Positions 7,527 to 13,000 of a stretch of DNA of 14,316 nt are shown one piece after another. The position numbers and the translations under genes were made by a program. Origin of the DNA: Lachnospiraceae bacterium (GTDB lineage: Bacteria > Bacillota > Clostridia > Lachnospirales > Lachnospiraceae); assembly GCA_017420605.1 (NCBI GenBank), contig JAFOIS010000325.1:1-14316 (forward strand), read 5' to 3'. Each line of letters begins with the position of its first letter. Positions within the stretch are counted from its first letter, which is position 1. Below the pieces are notes generated by a model, which was not told where the DNA came from, ran no database searches, and saw only the letters and a list, made by a program, of their open reading frames with translations.

Positions 7527-8088
7527 TATCCGCAAGACACTCCTTCATGCTTCCGTTGTTGGGATAACGCTTCCCGATCCCGGCCGCACGGATGTTTTCC
7601 TCCGAAAAATCCGCTTCGTCCGCCAGGAAGCGGCGGCACATCTCCGCGTATTTCGGCGTCTTCTGCTCTCTCTCCCGTCCGAGGGCGCGCGCAAGACGCT
7701 CCCCGTCTTCCACTTCGATATACAGGGGAACGACGTTTTCCGCCCCGAAATAGTCCCGGATCTTCCGGTAGGATTCGAGCGTGCCGATCGCAAGGTAATT
7801 ATGCGCGGCAAGATCGATGCTTCCGTCGTCCGCCGTCGCGTACCGCCAGATACCATGGACCGTGTCGTAGGCCCGTTCCTCGACGACCCTGCCCCCGTCG
7901 CGGAGACGGCTGAGTTCTTCCTCGGATACGAAACGGTAATCCCTGCCGTCGGTCTCGTGCTCGCGGATCGGCCGCGTCGTATAAAGAACGATCCGGTGCA
8001 GCCCAAGACGCGGATCGCCGAGCAGCGCGTTATAGACCGAGTCCTTGCCGGACGCGCTTTTGCCCATGATATAAAAAAGTTTTCCCAT
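7498..8088 (-). CDS. Guanylate kinase-like P-loop nucleotide kinase, atypical
   Basis: A 196-residue protein with the guanylate-kinase fold: P-loop 'GKSASGKDS' (9-17), then 'YTTRPIREHETDGRDYRFV' (36-54), which corresponds to the GMP-binding TTRxPRxGExxGxxYxF segment of Gmk. The lid/NMP region is divergent: where Gmk has a 'YGT' type motif, this protein has 'AYDTVHGIWRYAT' (73-85). It could phosphorylate GMP or another nucleoside monophosphate; the substrate cannot be decided from sequence. It sits between the yaaO-like decarboxylase and holB, the position of thymidylate kinase (tmk) in B. subtilis. The frame stays open upstream to a Met at 8433, but that extension overlaps the decarboxylase. 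The chosen ATG at 8088 starts the P-loop strand correctly and follows an AGGGAG ribosome-binding site by about 7 bases. The stop is 9 bp before holB. Confidence 0.8.
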   Translation of the reverse strand: MGKLFYIMGKSASGKDSVYNALLGDPRLGLHRIVLYTTRPIREHETDGRDYRFVSEEELSRLRDGGRVVEERAYDTVHGIWRYATADDGSIDLAAHNYLAIGTLESYRKIRDYFGAENVVPLYIEVEDGERLARALGREREQKTPKYAEMCRRFLADEADFSEENIRAAGIGKRYPNNGSMKECLADIEETIRVMV

Positions 8089-8093
8089 TCTAT

Positions 8094-8099
8094 GCTCCC
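8094..8099 (-). promoter_or_regulatory. Ribosome-binding site fixing the start of the kinase-like gene
   Basis: The minus strand reads AGGGAG ending about 5-6 bases before the ATG at 8088. It supports that start over the longer open frame reaching 8433. Confidence 0.6.
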
Positions 8100-8100
8100 T

Positions 8101-8123
8101 GCCGGCCGCATGGCGGCGCCGGC
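8101..8123. repeat. Short GC inverted repeat between decarboxylase and kinase-like gene
   Basis: GCCGGC at 8101-8106 and again at 8118-8123 can pair in the 44-bp gap between the two genes, with additional CGC/GCG pairing inside. There is no T-run, so it is unlikely to be a strong terminator. It might modulate expression of the downstream genes or be chance in GC-rich DNA. Confidence 0.3.
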
Positions 8124-8132
8124 GTTCCTGTT

Positions 8133-9596
8133 TCATTTTCCGATGCAGCGGATCGTTTGTTTGGCGCCGCGGACACAGATCCCCTGCTCCGCAAAGGTTT
8201 CCAGCATATCCGCAAACCCCTCCGGGATCACCTCTCCCGGCACAAGGAGCGGGATCTCCGGCGGGAAGCAGCAAACGAACGCCGCTGCGATCCGGCCTTC
8301 CGCGCTCTTTACCGGGACTTCTTCCGTATCCGTCGAATCGACCGCCTCCGCAAGCGTCATCGCCGCCTCCGGTAGACCGGAAAGCAGTTTCCGATTCGTC
8401 CGGGTCTCCCAGGCCGCCGGTTCCGCGGCGCATTGCCCTCCTTCCCGGCTAACGGCGGCAAGGGCGTCCAGAAGACGCGCAAACCCTTCTTCCGTATCGG
8501 CCGGCGACGTCATGGCGAGGACGTAACGCTCCGTGTTGAGTTCCGGTTCTATGCGCCACCCCCTCCGCAGTATCTCCGCAAGGCGCGGTCCGGAAATGCC
8601 CGCCTTAAGAGCGTCGATACACAGCTTGCCGGGATCGAGATCTTCCCCTTCGGCAAGGCCGGCCGTCTCCTTCCCAAGAAGCCGGATGCCGGGCAGGGAC
8701 GCGGCCGCTTTCCGGAACGCCGAAAGCCTTTCCGCATACGTATCGAAATATGCCTCTCCCTTCTCCATCATGCCGTGCAGGCACGCCGTCATGGAGGAAA
8801 GAATGAGGTAGGACGGACTGCTGGTCTCGTAGACGTCCAGGAAAAACCGGATGCGCGACGCATCCGCGCGCCCTGTCACGTTATGAAGAAGCGCCGCGCC
8901 GGTCAGCGCCGGCAGCGTTTTGTGCATGCTCTGGACGACCAGGTCCGCACCGCAGTCTATGGCAGAGCGCGGGAAATACGGATGGCGCGAAAAATGCGCG
9001 CCGTGCGCCTCGTCCACAATAAGGAGCGCACCGGCCTCATGGACCGCTTCCGCGATCGCGCGCACGTCCGAAACGACGCCGTCATAGGTCGGAGATGTGA
9101 TAAGGACCGCCTTTGCCTCCGGATGAAGGCGCAGCCCTTCCCGGACCGCCGCCGCGCGCACCGGACCGCCGCCGGCCAGCCTGCCGGCGCCTTCCGTATC
9201 CTCCGGGCGCAGATACGCGCACGTAAGGCCGCGCAGGTACGCCGCGTGATACACGCACTGATGGGCGCTGCGCGCCATAAGGAGCGTCGAAGCGCGCGGG
9301 ATCGCGGCGCTGACCGCCGCAAGGAGGGCCGCTGTGCTGCCGCATACGGAAAAGTATGTTTCCTTCGTCCCGTAAAAGGCCGACGCGCGGTCCATTTCCG
9401 TCAGGAGGATCCCCGACGGCGCATGCAGGTCGTCAAATCCTTCTATTTCCGTAATGTCCATCGACATCGCCGCGCGCAGCGCCTCGTCCGCGCTGCGCCC
9501 GGACGGTTCTCCGGACCGTTTATGGCCCGGCATATGCATGGGATACGCGCCGCTTCCTGCGTACGCGGCAAGCTTTTCTTCCAGATATTCGTTCAT
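8133..9596 (-). CDS. Orn/Lys/Arg decarboxylase family PLP-dependent protein (YaaO-like)
   Basis: A fold-type I PLP enzyme of the Orn/Lys/Arg decarboxylase family, 487 residues from the chosen start; the family includes B. subtilis YaaO and SpeA. Key features: the substrate-cleft 'HMPGHKR' (21-27), 'STAALLAAVSAAIPR' (87-101), 'VDEAHGAHF' (194-202) with Asp195 expected at the pyridine nitrogen, and 'SMHKTLPALTG' (223-233) with Lys226 as the PLP Schiff-base lysine. The C-terminal domain carries 'FPPEIPLLVPGEVIPEG' (444-460), typical of the family. The N-terminal receiver-like wing of the large inducible E. coli decarboxylases is absent, as in YaaO. Substrate is unknown (lysine, arginine or ornithine). 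The frame is open to a Met at 9653, but the extra 19 residues are basic and unlike the family, whereas Met at 9596 ('MNEYLEEKLAAY') gives the expected spacing to HMPGHKR. It heads the minus-strand block. Confidence 0.9.
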   Translation of the reverse strand: MNEYLEEKLAAYAGSGAYPMHMPGHKRSGEPSGRSADEALRAAMSMDITEIEGFDDLHAPSGILLTEMDRASAFYGTKETYFSVCGSTAALLAAVSAAIPRASTLLMARSAHQCVYHAAYLRGLTCAYLRPEDTEGAGRLAGGGPVRAAAVREGLRLHPEAKAVLITSPTYDGVVSDVRAIAEAVHEAGALLIVDEAHGAHFSRHPYFPRSAIDCGADLVVQSMHKTLPALTGAALLHNVTGRADASRIRFFLDVYETSSPSYLILSSMTACLHGMMEKGEAYFDTYAERLSAFRKAAASLPGIRLLGKETAGLAEGEDLDPGKLCIDALKAGISGPRLAEILRRGWRIEPELNTERYVLAMTSPADTEEGFARLLDALAAVSREGGQCAAEPAAWETRTNRKLLSGLPEAAMTLAEAVDSTDTEEVPVKSAEGRIAAAFVCCFPPEIPLLVPGEVIPEGFADMLETFAEQGICVRGAKQTIRCIGK

Positions 9597-9602
9597 GCAG
9601 AC

Positions 9603-9631
9603 AGTATAGACCATCCCGCGGAAGGGCGCAA
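9603..9631 (-). promoter_or_regulatory. Promoter-like sequence abutting the decarboxylase start codon
   Basis: On the minus strand TTGCGC (9626-9631) and TATACT (9603-9608, 5 of 6 matches to consensus) are separated by exactly 17 bp. Six bases lie between TATACT and the ATG at 9596, so the expected transcription start falls on or next to the A of the start codon. No Shine-Dalgarno precedes this ATG. The arrangement suggests a leaderless transcript; it is a sequence prediction only. Confidence 0.42.
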
Positions 9632-9667
9632 CGCGCCTCTTTACGCTTTTCATTTTTCCGCGGATAT

Positions 9668-9695
9668 GCTACACTTTTTACATTAAATCTATAAT
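9668..9695 (+). promoter_or_regulatory. Promoter for the DUF3160 gene
   Basis: A perfect TATAAT (9690-9695) lies in an AT-rich island between divergent genes. A weak -35 candidate, GCTACA (9668-9673, 3 of 6), is 16 bp upstream. Transcription would begin near 9702, giving a leader of about 19 bases containing the ribosome-binding site. The -10 is convincing, the -35 is weak. Confidence 0.55.
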
Positions 9696-9706
9696 TCCGA
9701 CCGATG

Positions 9707-9714
9707 AGGAGGAG
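9707..9714 (+). promoter_or_regulatory. Strong Shine-Dalgarno for the DUF3160 gene
   Basis: AGGAGGAG ends 6 bases before the ATG at 9721. It is the strongest ribosome-binding site in the window and fixes the start, which directly encodes the zinc-ribbon 'MFCPKCG'. Confidence 0.8.
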
Positions 9715-9720
9715 ACCATT

Positions 9721-12333
9721 ATGTTCTGTCCGAAATGTGGAACCCGTCTTCCGGACGAGGCCGCGTTCTGCACCAACTGCGGAGCGCAGCTTGCCGCGTT
9801 CCGGCCTGCCGCCCCGGCCCCGCAGGAGCCTGTGCAGGATATCATCACCCCGCAGTATACACCGCAGGATACGCCGCCGTACATGCAGCAGGAGACCCCG
9901 CCGCAGTACGGACAGCAGGCCGTCCCGCCGCAGTATGACCAGCCGCAGCAGCAGCTCCGGCCGGTGCAGCCCGGTGTGCAGTCTTCCGGCAGCGCGCCCG
10001 CGCCGAAAGGTGACGGGTCCGGTCTGCTGATCAAGATCCTTCTCGGCGTCGCGGCGGTCCTTCTTATCGCCGTGGCGGTCGTGGCCGTCCTCGCGCTCCG
10101 CAAGCCGAAAGCCACGTCGGAAAATGCATCCGCTTCGGAACAGACGGAAGCTTCCTCCGAATCCGCCACCCCGGAGATCGGAACGCTGCAGCCCGAACCC
10201 TCCGGCGACGGCGGCTCTTCGTCCGAAGACGCGCCGGGAGGCGCTCTTACGGATAAGACCGATACGGTCGACGCCCTGATCCGCCCGTCGCTTTTTGCGT
10301 TTCTCGGTTCCTACAGCGACCGCGTGGCCGTGATCCCGTCCGTACCGTTCTATACGGTAAACCCGGATCTTTCCAACGTCACGAACCTCGACGATTTCTA
10401 TTTCAGCGATCCCGCGAAACAGATGCTGGCAAAGAACGGCTTCGTGGTCCTCGAGGGCTCGGGCGGTTCGGAATTCTTCAGCGTCTATGAAACGAACCGC
10501 TACTGGAAGAACCCGAACTTCGTCACCGTGGATTCGATGATGCACGCCTATCATCTCTACTTCAGCCACCTGATGAAGACGACGGAAAAGAACTACCTCG
10601 TTTATCATCTGCTCACCTTAAGCAACCAGATGATGGAAAAGAGCGAAGCGCAGCGCGCCGCTCTTGCGGGCACCGAATGGGAAGAAGCCGCGAAGCGGAA
10701 TGTCGCGTTCTTCGCCGTCGGCGCGCGTCTTCTCGACGATTCCGTGACCGTGCCTTCTTCCGTGACCGATATCGTCTCGGATGAGCTTTCGAAGATCAGC
10801 GCGCAGGCCGGCATAGGCAACTGTCTCATTACGGGCGAGATGGAAGACTACAGCCAGTATATCGTCCGCGGCTACTATGCCGGGGATCCGCAGCTTGAGC
10901 GTTACTTCCGCGCCATGATGTGGTACGGCCGGATCGGCTTCCGCCAGTCGATGGAGGATCTCGACCGCAGCGCGCTTCTTATGACGCTCGCGCTGGACGG
11001 CGATACAAAATCCTACTGGGAAGCGATCTACGCCGTGACCGCCTTCTTCGCCGGCGAGAGCGACGACTGCGGCTACTATGAATACCGTCCGGTCATCGAC
11101 GCCGCCTACGGCGCGGACGTTACGGTCGCGGATCTTCCGGGAAATACGGAAGCCTTCAACGAGTACCACCGCCTCACCGCCACGATGCGCCCGCCCTGCA
11201 TCAATTCCATCCCGGTCTATGACGATCCGGATACCGATTCGGTCGAAGCAAGCCTTGGCTACCGTTTCATGGGCCAGCGCTTCTCGCTCGACGCGACGAT
11301 CTTCCAGAATCTCATCTATGGGAAGGTCAAAGAGAATTCCATGGGTAATAAGCGGATGCTTCCGGACGCGCTGGACATCCCGGCGGCCTTCGGCTCCGAA
11401 GCGGCCCTCATGATCCTGCAGGAACGCGGCGCCACCGATTTCGCGAAGTACGTCGAGAACATGACCGAACTGCGGACCGAGATCGCGAACGCGCCCGATA
11501 CGCTCTGGAACGCCTCTCTCTACAGCCGCTGGCTCTTCACGCTCCAGCCGCTCGTCTATGAGAAGGGCGACGGCTATCCGGCCTTCATGCAGGGCAACGC
11601 CTGGGCGAGAAAGAGCCTTTCCTCCTTCCTGGGCAGCTATACCGAACTGAAGCACGACACGGTCCTGTATTCCAAGCAGACCTACGCCGAAATGGGCGGC
11701 GACCTCCCGCCGGAAGAAAAAGATGACCGCGGCTATGTGGAACCGGAACCGGAAGTCTTCAAACGCCTCGCGACGCTGACCGACGCGACAAGCGCGGGCC
11801 TTTCGGCCTACGGGCTCATTTCCGACGCGGACAAGGATAACCTCATGATCCTCCGCCAGCTCGCGAATTCGTTCGCGGAGATCGCGGAGAAGGAACTGAA
11901 GAACGAACTGCCGACCGACGGCGAATTCGAGCTGATCCGCTCCTACGGCGGCCAGCTGCAGCACCTGTGGGAAGAGGCCATGAAAGCCGATGCGGAAGCC
12001 ACCGGCCAGGCCCTTACCACAAAGGCATTCCCGGCCGCGGTCGTCACCGACGTCGCGACGGATCCGGACGGCGGCGTCTGCCTCGAGCTCGGCACCGGCA
12101 GCGTCTCCGAGATCTGCGTCATTTTCCCGATCGGCGGAGAGCTGCACGTCGCGAGCGGCACCTGCTTCAGCTTCTATCAGTTCAGCCAGCCGATCTCCGA
12201 CCGTCTGACCGACAACGCCTGGCGGGAAATGATGGGCCTTGCGCTCAACAGCTCCGGTTCCTACAACACGCCGGCCAAGAAGACCGAAGACTGGGTGAAG
12301 GACTTCTCGTACAACTGGAGAGACTATAACTAA
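9721..12333 (+). CDS. Zinc-ribbon, single-pass membrane protein with large DUF3160 domain
   Basis: An 870-residue protein of unknown function. Domain order: an N-terminal zinc ribbon with CPKC (3-6) and CTNC (17-20); a Pro/Gln/Tyr-rich linker (about 28-95) with repeats of the PPQY/PPYM type; a membrane segment (103-126) in 'LLIKILLGVAAVLLIAVAVVAVLAL', followed by Arg-Lys; a Ser/Glu-rich spacer (about 130-175); then a DUF3160 domain to the end. DUF3160 is recognised from 'YETNRYWKNPNFVTVDSMM' (256-274) followed by 'HAYHLYFSHL' and from the C-terminal part with 'GTCFSFYQF', then 'RLTDNAWREMM'. There is no N-terminal signal peptide, so the likely topology is zinc ribbon in the cytoplasm and DUF3160 outside. 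A strong promoter -10 and ribosome-binding site precede it, and the next gene follows after 31 bp. DUF3160 has no established biochemical activity that I know of, so none is assigned. Confidence 0.85.
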   Translation: MFCPKCGTRLPDEAAFCTNCGAQLAAFRPAAPAPQEPVQDIITPQYTPQDTPPYMQQETPPQYGQQAVPPQYDQPQQQLRPVQPGVQSSGSAPAPKGDGSGLLIKILLGVAAVLLIAVAVVAVLALRKPKATSENASASEQTEASSESATPEIGTLQPEPSGDGGSSSEDAPGGALTDKTDTVDALIRPSLFAFLGSYSDRVAVIPSVPFYTVNPDLSNVTNLDDFYFSDPAKQMLAKNGFVVLEGSGGSEFFSVYETNRYWKNPNFVTVDSMMHAYHLYFSHLMKTTEKNYLVYHLLTLSNQMMEKSEAQRAALAGTEWEEAAKRNVAFFAVGARLLDDSVTVPSSVTDIVSDELSKISAQAGIGNCLITGEMEDYSQYIVRGYYAGDPQLERYFRAMMWYGRIGFRQSMEDLDRSALLMTLALDGDTKSYWEAIYAVTAFFAGESDDCGYYEYRPVIDAAYGADVTVADLPGNTEAFNEYHRLTATMRPPCINSIPVYDDPDTDSVEASLGYRFMGQRFSLDATIFQNLIYGKVKENSMGNKRMLPDALDIPAAFGSEAALMILQERGATDFAKYVENMTELRTEIANAPDTLWNASLYSRWLFTLQPLVYEKGDGYPAFMQGNAWARKSLSSFLGSYTELKHDTVLYSKQTYAEMGGDLPPEEKDDRGYVEPEPEVFKRLATLTDATSAGLSAYGLISDADKDNLMILRQLANSFAEIAEKELKNELPTDGEFELIRSYGGQLQHLWEEAMKADAEATGQALTTKAFPAAVVTDVATDPDGGVCLELGTGSVSEICVIFPIGGELHVASGTCFSFYQFSQPISDRLTDNAWREMMGLALNSSGSYNTPAKKTEDWVKDFSYNWRDYN

Positions 12334-12336
12334 AAG

Positions 12337-12356
12337 CCGGACGCCGCGGCGGCCGG
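12337..12356. repeat. Near-perfect 20-bp GC palindrome between the two plus-strand genes
   Basis: CCGGACGCCGCGGCGGCCGG is self-complementary except for one A/G pair (12341/12352). It begins 3 bases after the DUF3160 stop. As RNA it could form a strong hairpin with a 4-base loop. There is no T-run, so transcription probably continues into the downstream gene. Possible roles are partial attenuation, mRNA 3'-end protection or chance in GC-rich DNA. Confidence 0.4.
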
Positions 12357-12364
12357 GAACAGCC

Positions 12365-13000
12365 ATGAAGACCGAATCCGGCAGACTTAAGAGCAATAAA
12401 ACGAGGCGCCTCCTTCTTTATGCGGGAGGCGCCCTTCTTGCTGTCCTGCTTTTTCTTCTGCTCTATCTTCGGGGCGCGTTCCTGCCGCGCTGGATCGTCT
12501 GGAACGTGCGCACCCTTACCGCGGATCTGGACGGAGACGGCCTTGACGATACGCTTCGTTTACGCGGAAGGCGCCTTACGGTGCGCTTCGCGGAAGACGA
12601 TCCCGCCGCAAAGCCCCGGATCTTTCGGACGCCGGCGCGGTACCTCATCAGCGACGTTCTCACCGGGGACTTTACGGACGACGGCAAAACCGACGTCCTC
12701 CTCCTTGCCTGGCGGATCGGCAATTACGGCACCTCGCACCCGATCTGGGTCAGCGGAAGGGATATCACCTTTACCGAGCATCTCTTCTTTTATCAGTACC
12801 GGAAGGATACTTTATGGCCGCTCTGGATGTCTTCCGACGTCGGCACCTACATCCGCGCAGTCTTCTTCGACGGGGAATACCTGCATCTTGAGACTGCCGA
12901 AGGCGGCGAAGTGCTGACGCGCTGGGCCGGCTGGAACGCGCCGCCCGGCGTGCGCCCCGACTGGGGCCTCGAGATCATTACCGACGCGCCCGGTCAGTGA
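12365..13000 (+). CDS. Small membrane-anchored protein with VCBS/FG-GAP-like Asp motifs
   Basis: A 211-residue protein I cannot name. It begins with a basic stretch (KSNKTRR) and a hydrophobic segment (about 16-36) that acts as signal anchor or membrane helix, so the remainder is probably extracytoplasmic. Two Asp-rich loops resemble calcium-binding FG-GAP/VCBS-type repeats: 'DLDGDGLDD' (54-62, D-x-D-x-D-G pattern) and 'GDFTDDGKTD' (101-110). The C-terminal half is Trp/Tyr-rich, with 'LWMSSDVGTYIRAVFFDG' (153-170) then 'EYLHLETAEGG', possibly a second beta-strand unit. It starts 31 bp after the DUF3160 stop with only a weak ribosome-binding site and is probably cotranscribed with it; a joint envelope role is a guess from position. 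Its last 23 bp overlap the 3' end of the convergent Ig-like protein gene. Confidence 0.75.
   Translation: MKTESGRLKSNKTRRLLLYAGGALLAVLLFLLLYLRGAFLPRWIVWNVRTLTADLDGDGLDDTLRLRGRRLTVRFAEDDPAAKPRIFRTPARYLISDVLTGDFTDDGKTDVLLLAWRIGNYGTSHPIWVSGRDITFTEHLFFYQYRKDTLWPLWMSSDVGTYIRAVFFDGEYLHLETAEGGEVLTRWAGWNAPPGVRPDWGLEIITDAPGQ

Noticed and set aside
8089..8433. Longer N-terminus for the kinase-like protein, starting at 8433
   Set aside because: It would overlap the decarboxylase 3' end by about 300 bp, adds Gly/Arg-rich sequence unlike the family, and lacks the AGGGAG site that precedes the ATG at 8088.
6919..8526. Open frame of 535 codons on the plus strand
   Set aside because: It runs across holB, the kinase-like gene and the decarboxylase on the opposite strand without any recognisable domain; a GC-driven shadow.
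9597..9653. Longer decarboxylase N-terminus starting at 9653
   Set aside because: The 19 extra residues are basic and absent from the family, and the start has no clear ribosome-binding site. Kept as an alternative because a promoter-like element lies within it.
9665..9670. TATGCT as the -10 of the DUF3160 promoter
   Set aside because: Its best -35 (TTTACG, 9640-9645) is 19 bp away, and a perfect TATAAT lies closer to the gene at 9690.
9897..9945. Repeated CCGCCGCAGTA motifs suspected as a regulatory or CRISPR-like repeat
   Set aside because: They are in-frame codons for the Pro-Pro-Gln-Tyr linker repeats of the DUF3160 protein, with no spacer structure.
10618..12396. Long open frame (592 codons) on the minus strand opposite the DUF3160 gene
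   Set aside because: It is antisense to a protein with recognisable domains, resembles no family and is rich in Arg/Ala/Gly, as expected of a shadow frame in GC-rich coding DNA.
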